Assembly: GCA_020742515.1 (NCBI GenBank)
Contig: DYWT01000026.1
Span: forward strand, 1-52,242
Reading direction: 5' to 3'
Length of the DNA stretch: 52,242 nucleotides
From: Sporosarcina psychrophila
GTDB taxonomy: Bacteria; Bacillota; Bacilli; Bacillales_A; Planococcaceae
Shown here in pieces: positions 45,620-52,242 of this stretch. Position 1 is the stretch's first letter. Each line of letters starts with the position of its first letter. The translations under genes and the position numbers were made by a program. The notes beneath the pieces are model-generated. The model did no database searches. It saw only the letters and a list, made by a program, of their open reading frames with translations, and was not told where the DNA came from.

Positions 45620-46693
45620 ATGAGCAAACGTAAATTTGGTCTTGCATTATCAATGGTCCTAGCTGCTGGTACAATACTTGGCGCATGCGGAACGGATAAA
45701 GCAAAAGACAAAGAAAGTTCTACAGGCGGTTCGAAAGAAGATACATTCTCGATTGCAATGGTAACTGATACAGGCGGCGTTGACGACAAATCGTTCAACC
45801 AATCCGCTTGGAAGGGAATCCAAGATTTCGGTAAGGAAAACAATCTTGAAAGAGGCGATGGCGGATTTGAATATCTGCAATCGAAAGAGGATGCTGACTA
45901 CCCGCCAAACTTGAACAAACTTGTTCAACGCGACTTCGATCTTATTTTCGGAATCGGCTTCCTGTTAAAAGATTCTCTTGAAGAAGTAGCTGCACAACGT
46001 CCAGACAATCAGTTCGCACTTGTTGATGAAGTTTCTGACATGCCAAACATTGCAAGCCTAATGTTTAAAGAGCAAGAAGGGGCATTCCTTGCAGGAGTAG
46101 CAGCTGCCCGTATGACAAAGTCTGATAAAATTGGTTTTGTTGGCGGTATGGATATTCCGGTAATTGAACGTTTTGAAGCTGGCTTCCTTGCAGGAGTAGC
46201 AGCAGTGAAACCTGACCTTAAAGTTGACGTTCAATATACGGGCGATTTTGCAAAAGCTGAACTTGGTAAAGCACTTGCAAACCGTATGTATTCTTCAGGC
46301 GTAGATATTATTTTCCACGCTGCTGGCGGTTCAGGTACTGGTGTATTCGCTGAAGCGAAAGAACGTAAAAAAGCAGATCCAAATGACTATGTTTGGGTAA
46401 TCGGTGTTGACTCTGACCAGTATGAAGAAGGTAAAGTGGGCGACGATAACATTACTTTAACTTCAATGCTTAAACGTGTAGACATCGCAGTTAAAAACAC
46501 AGCTGATCTAGCTGCTAAAGGTGAATTCCCAGGTGGAGAAGTAACAACTTTCGGTCTTGCTGACGATGGTATTGCACTTGCTGATTCACACGGAGCGATT
46601 CCACAAGAAGTGCTAGACGAAGTGGAAGAGTTTACAAAGAAAATTGCAGACGGTGAAATCGAAGTTCCAGAATTCAGAGCTAAAAAGAAATAA
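45620..46693 (+). CDS. nupN: BMP-family nucleoside-binding lipoprotein
   Basis: A secreted substrate-binding lipoprotein of the BMP/PnrA family, the receptor of nucleoside ABC importers. The signal peptide ends in a lipobox LGAC with lipidated C23. DDKSFNQSAWKGI, GIGFLL, MDIPVIERFEAGFLAG and GGSGTGVFAEAKE are family motifs. AAGGGGGTT precedes the ATG. It resembles B. subtilis NupN (YufN), the guanosine transporter receptor, and its ATPase and permeases follow. An inverted repeat downstream may keep its mRNA above that of the other subunits. Confidence 0.9.
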   Translation: MSKRKFGLALSMVLAAGTILGACGTDKAKDKESSTGGSKEDTFSIAMVTDTGGVDDKSFNQSAWKGIQDFGKENNLERGDGGFEYLQSKEDADYPPNLNKLVQRDFDLIFGIGFLLKDSLEEVAAQRPDNQFALVDEVSDMPNIASLMFKEQEGAFLAGVAAARMTKSDKIGFVGGMDIPVIERFEAGFLAGVAAVKPDLKVDVQYTGDFAKAELGKALANRMYSSGVDIIFHAAGGSGTGVFAEAKERKKADPNDYVWVIGVDSDQYEEGKVGDDNITLTSMLKRVDIAVKNTADLAAKGEFPGGEVTTFGLADDGIALADSHGAIPQEVLDEVEEFTKKIADGEIEVPEFRAKKK

Positions 46694-46703
46694 AAGTATA
46701 AGC

Positions 46704-46739
46704 AATCATGAAGACCGAAGTAGTTCGGCCTTCATGATT
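46704..46739 (+). terminator. Hairpin after nupN (partial terminator or mRNA stabiliser)
   Basis: AATCATGAAG and CTTCATGATT, with inner CCGAA/TTCGG around GTAG, form a 15-bp stem with one A-C mismatch. Only TT and an AT-rich run follow, so it may stabilise the upstream mRNA rather than stop transcription fully. A second stem, AAGAAAAGA/TCTTTTCTT, lies at about 46752-46783. Confidence 0.6.
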
Positions 46740-46796
46740 TAAATTAATAGAAGAAAAGATTCCGTACAAGGTTTCTTTTCTTGTGTTAATTTAACT

Positions 46797-47012
46797 TCAT
46801 TCAGCCAAAGTCTCCCACTTTTATAAGTGGCGAGGTGAATGCGAACGAAGCCTACAATTCAGTGGGGGTTCTAACCCCTGCTGAATTAGGAGGAATGAAG
46901 TTCAATTCCTCCCTGTTAAAGCCTCCGGCAGATGTCACAGATTCTGAAGGGAGTTAATTGAGCAAGCTCAATTCAAAATCTGGACGCAATCACACCGAGG
47001 CGTGATTGATTC
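46797..47012 (+). repeat. Structured interspersed element, family 2, copy B (nupN-nupO gap)
   Basis: The 350-base gap between nupN and nupO holds two hairpins after nupN and then this array of stems: CCACTT/AAGTGG (~46815-46830), AATTCAG/CTGAATT (46856-46887) with inner GGGG/CCCC, AGGAGGAAT/ATTCCTCC (46888-46912), a CAGATTCTG/CAAAATCTG stem (8 of 9 pairs) enclosing AATTGAG/CTCAATT, and the terminal CAATCAC/GTGATTG (46987-47008). The part from AAAGCCTCCGG (46918) onward matches copy A at 24742. Confidence 0.7.
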
Positions 47013-47043
47013 TTACATACGCATACGCGAGGGAGTGGACCCA

Positions 47044-48615
47044 GTGGAATATGTTATAGAAATGCTGAATATCCGAAAGGAGTTCGGTAATTTTGTTGCC
47101 AACGACGATATAACTCTTCAGCTTGAAAAAGGTGAAATTCATGCTTTATTAGGTGAGAACGGCGCAGGGAAATCTACATTAATGAACGTTCTGTTTGGTC
47201 TTTACCAGCCTGAAGGCGGAGAAATTAGGGTGCGAGGAAAAGCAACTGCCATTACGGATCCCAACGTCGCGAATAATTTGGGTATCGGAATGGTGCATCA
47301 GCATTTCATGCTAGTAGAAAATCTGACAGTCACAGAAAATATCATTCTAGGTAATGAACCGAAAAAAATGGGTATGATTAACGTGAAGGACGCTGCAAAA
47401 AAAGTAGCTGAAATTTCGAAGTTATATGGACTTGACGTGGATCCTTATGCAAAGATTGAGGATATTTCGGTTGGTATGCAACAACGGGTTGAAATTTTGA
47501 AAACGCTTTATCGTGGAGCGGAAATTCTTATTTTTGATGAACCAACTGCATCTTTGACGCCCCAAGAAATTACTGAACTGATTTCAATCATGAAAAAATT
47601 GATTGAAGAAGGAAAATCGATTATTATCATTACACACAAACTGCAGGAAATAATGGATGTATCTGATCGTGTGACGATTATCCGTAAAGGTAAAGGGATT
47701 GGAACGGTTATTACTTCAGAAACGAATCCAGAAGAGCTGGCGACGTTAATGGTAGGACGTCAAGTGACGTTCAAAACAGAAAAAGGACCCTCCCATCCCA
47801 CAGAGGAAGTACTTCGCATTGAAAATCTTGTCGTCGAAGACTATCGAGGGATTAGGAAATTGAAAGGATTGAATCTCTCTGTCCGCAAAGGTGAAATAGT
47901 AGGGATTGCAGGAATTGATGGAAATGGTCAATCTGAATTAATAGAAGCAATAACAGGTCTTCGTAAAGTGAAAAGCGGAAAAATATTTCTTGATTCCAAA
48001 GATATCACGGGAAAAAAACCGCGTGAGATTACAGAATCGGGTCTGGGTCATATTCCCCAAGATCGTCATAAACACGGACTAGTTCTTGACTTCTCTGTTG
48101 GCTATAATGCAGCTTTACAAAGCTATTATAAAAAACCTTTTTCCAAAAATGGCATCATGAATTATAAAGTCGTATCTGAAGAAGCAAAAGAAATCATCGA
48201 GATGTTCGACGTACGGACGCAAGGTGAGCATGAGTTGGTCCGTGCGCTTTCAGGCGGTAATCAGCAAAAACTTATCATCGGCCGTGAAGTGGTTCGGAAT
48301 CCAGATTTACTTATCGCTGCTCTTCCAACACGGGGTCTTGATGTCGGTGCGATTGAATTCATTCATAAAAGATTAATAGAGCAACGTGATAATGGAAAAG
48401 CTGTTCTTCTTATTTCGTTTGAATTGGATGAGGTCATGAATGTTTCTGACCGTATTGCAGTTATTTACGATGGTATTATTGTAGATACGGTAATACCTGT
48501 TGAAACAACTGAACAGCAACTGGGTCTTCTGATGGCTGGCCACTCGAAGGATGGGGCTGTCATTGAAGGGGAAGAAGTTGTTTTGAAAGAAGGTGATGAT
48601 TACCATGTCGAATAA
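47044..48615 (+). CDS. nupO: Nucleoside ABC importer ATP-binding protein
   Basis: Two fused ABC ATPase domains, as in NupO (YufO) and sugar-importer relatives. Domain 1 has Walker A GENGAGKST (37-45), signature SVGMQQR and DEPTASL; domain 2 has a degenerate Walker A (GIDGNGQSE), signature LSGGNQQK and a Walker B end LLIAALPTRGLD, where Leu replaces the usual Gln. The frame is open from 47002 inside the repeat stem, but GAGGGAG and the family N-terminus (MEYVIEMLNIRK) select GTG 47044 (523 residues). It overlaps nupP by 11 bases. Confidence 0.93.
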   Translation: MEYVIEMLNIRKEFGNFVANDDITLQLEKGEIHALLGENGAGKSTLMNVLFGLYQPEGGEIRVRGKATAITDPNVANNLGIGMVHQHFMLVENLTVTENIILGNEPKKMGMINVKDAAKKVAEISKLYGLDVDPYAKIEDISVGMQQRVEILKTLYRGAEILIFDEPTASLTPQEITELISIMKKLIEEGKSIIIITHKLQEIMDVSDRVTIIRKGKGIGTVITSETNPEELATLMVGRQVTFKTEKGPSHPTEEVLRIENLVVEDYRGIRKLKGLNLSVRKGEIVGIAGIDGNGQSELIEAITGLRKVKSGKIFLDSKDITGKKPREITESGLGHIPQDRHKHGLVLDFSVGYNAALQSYYKKPFSKNGIMNYKVVSEEAKEIIEMFDVRTQGEHELVRALSGGNQQKLIIGREVVRNPDLLIAALPTRGLDVGAIEFIHKRLIEQRDNGKAVLLISFELDEVMNVSDRIAVIYDGIIVDTVIPVETTEQQLGLLMAGHSKDGAVIEGEEVVLKEGDDYHVE

Positions 48616-49651
48616 AGTTGTAAATATATTGGTACCCATCATCTCGATTATTCTAGGGCTGCTTGTCGGAGCAATCGTTATGTACTTTAGCGGATACAAC
48701 CCGATTGATGGATATACTGCATTATGGAATGGTATTTTCGGAGATATGTATTCAATAGGAGAAACAATTCGTCAAATTAGCCCTTATATATTAGCAGGTC
48801 TTGCTGTTGCTTTTGCATTCCGTACAGGGCTCTTCAATATTGGAGTAGAAGGACAATTGATGGTTGGCTGGTTTGCAGCAGCATACGTCGGAATGGCGGT
48901 TGAACTGCCGAAAATCATTCACTTACCGCTTGCTCTTATTGCCGCGGCATTGGCAGGAGCACTCTGGGGACTTATTCCAGGTATTTTGAAAGCGACATTG
49001 CAAGTACACGAAGTTATCGTCACAATCATGATGAACTATATCGCGCTTCATACAGTGAATGCGCTGATTAAAGCAGTCTCGGATGGCGGCTATAAGACTG
49101 AGAAAATTCATCAAACTGCATCGCTTCGTTCAGAATTTCTGTCCAATTTGACCGACTTTTCTACGATGCATTATGGGATTTTCGTTGCACTTGCGATGGT
49201 GGCGGTCATGTGGTTCATCTTGGAAAAAACAAAAACAGGTTTTGAGCTTAAATCGGTCGGTTTTAATGACCACGCTTCTCAATATGCAGGAATGAACGTG
49301 AAAAAGAACATTATCCTGTCTATGGTAGTCTCGGGTGCATTCGCGGGACTTGGAGGTGCGATGGAGGCTCTTGGAACATTTGGTAACATGGTGAATCGCG
49401 GTGCATTCACTGGTATTGGATTTGACGGGATTGCCGTCGCCTTATTAGGTGCAAATACGCCTCTTGGGGTTGTGTTCGGGGCATCACTGTTCGGATCATT
49501 AAAATATGGTGCCGGCAATATGCCGAATGAGGCAGGGGTACCAATTGAAATTGTTTCAATTGTCATTGCACTTATCATATTCTTTGTTGCATCAGGCTAT
49601 ATCATTCGGGTTCTTCTTAGCAAGATGAAAAAGAAAAAGGAGGCGAAATGA
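48605..49651 (+). CDS. nupP: Nucleoside ABC importer permease
   Basis: A BPD_transp_2-type permease with about nine membrane helices; the conserved FRTGLFNIGVEGQLMVGWFAA and GGAMEALGTFGNMVNRGAFTGIG (quoted in separate parts) segments are typical of NupP/YufP. AAGGTGATG precedes ATG 48605, inside the end of nupO, giving 348 residues. It pairs with NupQ to form the membrane channel. Confidence 0.92.
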   Translation: MSNKVVNILVPIISIILGLLVGAIVMYFSGYNPIDGYTALWNGIFGDMYSIGETIRQISPYILAGLAVAFAFRTGLFNIGVEGQLMVGWFAAAYVGMAVELPKIIHLPLALIAAALAGALWGLIPGILKATLQVHEVIVTIMMNYIALHTVNALIKAVSDGGYKTEKIHQTASLRSEFLSNLTDFSTMHYGIFVALAMVAVMWFILEKTKTGFELKSVGFNDHASQYAGMNVKKNIILSMVVSGAFAGLGGAMEALGTFGNMVNRGAFTGIGFDGIAVALLGANTPLGVVFGASLFGSLKYGAGNMPNEAGVPIEIVSIVIALIIFFVASGYIIRVLLSKMKKKKEAK

Positions 49652-49652
49652 T

Positions 49653-50612
49653 ATGAGCATTCTAGAGATACTTTATTTCATTATCCCGATGACCATTTCA
49701 TACGCTGCCCCTCTTATTTTCACTGCTATCGGAGGCGTCTTCTCGGAACGTGCGGGTGTAGTAAACATTGGACTCGAAGGACTTATGGTAATGGGTGCTT
49801 TTATCGGTATTTTATTCAATCTGATTTACGCTGACACTTTCGGTGCATGGACACCGTGGCTTGCATTACTTGTGGCAATGGTTGTTTCTGCCGTCTTCTC
49901 TATTATGCATGCTGTTGCATCAATTACATTTCGTGCTGACCAAGTGGTGTCAGGGGTGGCCATCAATATGCTTGGTATTGCCATTGCTTTGTTCTCTGTA
50001 AAAATGATCTATGGCAAAGGGCAAACCGATTTTATCCAACAAAGCATCCCGCGTTTCAATGTTCCGATTTTACATGAGATTCCGTTTATCGGACCGCTAC
50101 TTTTCAAAGGGATTTATGGTTCTTCGATATTGGCAATCGGACTTGCTTTTCTAGCATGGTTCATTATCTATAAAACGCCATTCGGCCTTCGTCTTCGGTC
50201 AGTCGGCGAACATCCGATGGCTGCCGATACGATGGGCATCAATGTAACGAAAATCCGTTATATTGCGGTTATTATATCGGGAGGCTTGGCAGGTATAGGC
50301 GGAGCTATTTATTCGCAAACGATGACGAATGATTTTAGTCATGCCACGATTAACGGACAAGGATTCATGGCACTTGCTGCGATGATTTTTGGTAAATGGC
50401 ATCCGATTGGTGCGATGGGCGCTGCATTGTTCTTCGGATTCGCACAAGCACTTGCGATCAGTTCGTCGAGCATCAGTTTCATGGAAAACGTTCCAGCTGT
50501 TTACTTGCATATCTTGCCGTACGCATTGACGATTCTTGCGCTTGCAGGATTTATTGGAAGATCGAAAGCCCCAAAAGCGAGCGGGGAACCTTATATTAAA
50601 GGAAATCGTTAA
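49653..50612 (+). CDS. nupQ: Nucleoside ABC importer permease
   Basis: The second permease, 319 residues with about eight to nine membrane helices and the motif ERAGVVNIGLEGLMVMGAF, homologous to NupQ/YufQ. AAAGGAGG lies at the end of nupP, and the ATG follows the nupP stop by one base. The operon ends with a good terminator. Confidence 0.93.
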   Translation: MSILEILYFIIPMTISYAAPLIFTAIGGVFSERAGVVNIGLEGLMVMGAFIGILFNLIYADTFGAWTPWLALLVAMVVSAVFSIMHAVASITFRADQVVSGVAINMLGIAIALFSVKMIYGKGQTDFIQQSIPRFNVPILHEIPFIGPLLFKGIYGSSILAIGLAFLAWFIIYKTPFGLRLRSVGEHPMAADTMGINVTKIRYIAVIISGGLAGIGGAIYSQTMTNDFSHATINGQGFMALAAMIFGKWHPIGAMGAALFFGFAQALAISSSSISFMENVPAVYLHILPYALTILALAGFIGRSKAPKASGEPYIKGNR

Positions 50613-50618
50613 AAAATG

Positions 50619-50662
50619 AAAATACCTCGATAGTCTGTTACGTTGGACTTCGAGGTATTTTT
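50619..50662 (+). terminator. Terminator after nupQ
   Basis: AAAATACCTCGA (50619-50630) and TCGAGGTATTTT (50650-50661) form a perfect 12-bp stem, with inner AGTC/GACT; T follows. Confidence 0.88.
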
Positions 50663-50729
50663 GAGCCTATAGAAAGTAGGTCACATATCCATGTAGGGAT
50701 TGCTTTTTTAAAATGCCTTACCTGTTTAT

Positions 50730-50759
50730 TTGCATCTTTAGACTTACGGAATGTATAGT
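50730..50759 (+). promoter_or_regulatory. Promoter of ymfF
   Basis: TTGCAT (50730-50735), 18 bases, TATAGT (50754-50759), about 43 bases before the ymfF ATG. Confidence 0.6.
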
Positions 50760-50801
50760 GAAGTGAGGATTCCGCATATTAACTAAAACAGAGGTGTTTA
50801 T

Positions 50802-52076
50802 ATGTTCAAAAAAGTCGAGTTACAAGAAGGCGTCACATTATATATCCGTAAGTCAGAACAATTCAAAACCGTCAATTTTTCTGTCAAGTGGAAAACAGCC
50901 CTTGATGAAAAGAAAGCGGCACATCGTGCAGTGTTGGCAAATGTCTTGGAAGATTCCAATGGCCGTTACCGAACACAAACCGAACTCCGCAATGCCTTGG
51001 ACGAATTATATGGTACAGTCTTGTACACGGATGCTGGAAAACGTGGGGAGACTCATATCGTATCGCTCTCCGCTGAATGTGTTAATGACGAATATCTTTC
51101 AGAAGGCGGAGTGCTTGAAGAAGTGTTCAGCCTGATCCATACCGTGATCTTTGATCCCAACGTGGAGAACGGACAGTTCGATGAATCAGTTGTCAACCGC
51201 GAAAAAAGGTCTGTGAAAGAGCGAATTCGTTCTCTTTACGATGACAAGACACGATATGCGCAAAAGCGTATGCTTGAAATCATACGTCCCAACAGCGCAG
51301 CATCGGCACCCTCATATGGAACGGAAGCGGACGTAGACGCACTTACCTCTGCAGATTTGTTTGCAGCATATGAAAGCATGTTAAATGAAGATGAAATCGA
51401 TATCTATGTTGTAGGCGATATTGACGTTGAGGAGATGACTGAGAAAATTAGGTCATTATTCACGTTCAATGGCCGTTCAGTACATGGACGCCTATCAGCC
51501 GCACAGCCCCCGGCAGATAAGGATAAAGATGTCCTCCATGTTCAGGAAAAGCAGGACATGAAACAAGGGAAGCTACATCTTGGTTTCAGTACACCTATTA
51601 CTTTCCGCCATCCCGATTATTCAAAAATGCAAGTGACCAACGGAGTTTTCGGTGGTTTTGCGCACAGTAAGCTATTCATGAACGTGCGGGAAAAAGAAAG
51701 TATGGCGTACTATGCATCAAGTTCTTATTCTTCCCACTACGGACTTCTCTATGTAATGGCAGGTATCGATGCAGAACTTGAGGAGAAAGCCGTTAAACTT
51801 ATTAAAGAACAACTGACAGCACTCCAACAAGGTGAAATTACAGACCTTGAAATGGAACAGACGAAAGCGTTACTCGCCAATGGTATTAAAAGTGCATTTG
51901 ATTCCGCACGAGGACAGATTGAAGTATTCGATCAATACAAAGAACTGGATGAAAATTTCACTGCAGAAACAATCATTTCTGGCTGGGAATCTGTTTCCAA
52001 AGAGGATGTAAAAAACATGGCTTCTGAAATTAAACTAGAAATCGTTTATCTGTTATCTGGCAAGGAGGCTAACTAA
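50802..52076 (+). CDS. ymfF: YmfF, M16-family protein lacking the zinc motif
   Basis: A 424-residue M16 peptidase-like protein. The place of the HxxEH motif reads HRAVLANVLED, so zinc ligands are missing and it is probably a non-catalytic partner of YmfH, as in two-subunit M16 peptidases. The C-terminal NVREKESMAYYASSSYSSHYG matches the substrate-binding region of the family. The start has a modest ribosome-binding site (AGAGGTG). ymfH follows after one base. Confidence 0.92.
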   Translation: MFKKVELQEGVTLYIRKSEQFKTVNFSVKWKTALDEKKAAHRAVLANVLEDSNGRYRTQTELRNALDELYGTVLYTDAGKRGETHIVSLSAECVNDEYLSEGGVLEEVFSLIHTVIFDPNVENGQFDESVVNREKRSVKERIRSLYDDKTRYAQKRMLEIIRPNSAASAPSYGTEADVDALTSADLFAAYESMLNEDEIDIYVVGDIDVEEMTEKIRSLFTFNGRSVHGRLSAAQPPADKDKDVLHVQEKQDMKQGKLHLGFSTPITFRHPDYSKMQVTNGVFGGFAHSKLFMNVREKESMAYYASSSYSSHYGLLYVMAGIDAELEEKAVKLIKEQLTALQQGEITDLEMEQTKALLANGIKSAFDSARGQIEVFDQYKELDENFTAETIISGWESVSKEDVKNMASEIKLEIVYLLSGKEAN

Positions 52077-52077
52077 G

Positions 52078-52242
52078 ATGGAAAAGATTCAATTCGATAA
52101 TTTGCAGGAAACATTATATAACGAGAAGCTCGCCAATGGATTGGACGTCTATATTTTACCAAAGCGTGGATTTTCAAAAACATTTGTGACATTCACGACT
52201 AAATATGGTTCAATCGACCGGACATTCATACCACGCGGAAAG
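52078..52242 (+). CDS. ymfH: YmfH, M16-family peptidase (3' truncated by window)
   Basis: Only the first 55 codons are visible (MEKIQFDNLQETLYNEKLAN, LDVYILPKRGFSKTF, TKYGSIDRTF). This is the typical opening of YmfH, and the zinc motif would lie beyond the window. AAGGAGG at 52062-52068 lies inside the end of ymfF. It is the expected catalytic partner of YmfF. Confidence 0.9.
   Translation, partial: MEKIQFDNLQETLYNEKLANGLDVYILPKRGFSKTFVTFTTKYGSIDRTFIPRGK

Noticed and set aside
46797-47012. Right end of an IS200/IS605 element with its guide RNA
   Set aside because: The stem array is suggestive, but there is no tnpA or tnpB remnant and the same element occurs beside unrelated genes.

Overview
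The window is a contiguous, almost entirely plus-strand stretch of core chromosome from a motile, endospore-forming member of the Bacillales. The evidence is: a fla/che operon tail with sigma-D and SwrB; a PolC-type replicative polymerase; the translation block rpsB to pnp in Bacillus subtilis order; dipicolinate synthase genes (dpaA/dpaB); and a SpoIIIE-type translocase. Sequence character and the intergenic repeats suggest the Planococcaceae (Sporosarcina-like), but that placement is an inference.

Region 1 (1-10.4 kb) is motility and chemotaxis: flhA (5' end cut by the window), flhF, flhG, cheB, cheA, cheW, cheC, cheD, then sigD, a small charged protein and swrB. Genes are translationally coupled by short overlaps. 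An intrinsic terminator and an extended -10 promoter lie between cheD and sigD. Region 2 (10.4-35 kb) is the information-processing block: rpsB, tsf, pyrH, frr, uppS, cdsA, dxr, rseP, proS, polC, rimP, nusA, rnpM, ylxQ, infB, ylxP, rbfA, truB, ribF, rpsO, pnp. It is divided into transcription units by clear hairpin terminators and several good sigma-A promoters. Region 3 (35-42 kb) joins lysine/diaminopimelate and spore-core metabolism: mlpA, ymxH, dpaA, dpaB, asd, dapA, rnjB. Asd and DapA supply the dihydrodipicolinate precursor that DpaA/DpaB oxidise to dipicolinic acid. Region 4 (42-52 kb) holds spoIIIE, a GntR/HutC regulator (ymfC), a BMP-type nucleoside ABC importer (lipoprotein, ATPase, two permeases), then ymfF and the start of ymfH.

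Compared with remembered B. subtilis gene order, ylxY (after pnp), dapG (between asd and dapA) and tepA/ylzJ (between rnjB and spoIIIE) are absent, and a nucleoside importer sits between ymfC and ymfF. Two families of structured interspersed repeats occupy the larger gaps: a long imperfect palindrome with GGCGCC arms (tsf/pyrH, proS/polC, remnants at frr/uppS and pnp/mlpA), and a second element ending in a stem with paired base differences (polC/rimP, nupN/nupO, remnant at rnjB/spoIIIE).

I see no phage, transposase, CRISPR, defence island, rRNA or tRNA gene. The unexplained content is in the leaders and intergenic elements, notably the asd leader, the repeat families, the leader upstream of proS and a coding minisatellite in infB. 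No wholly new gene system is evident.
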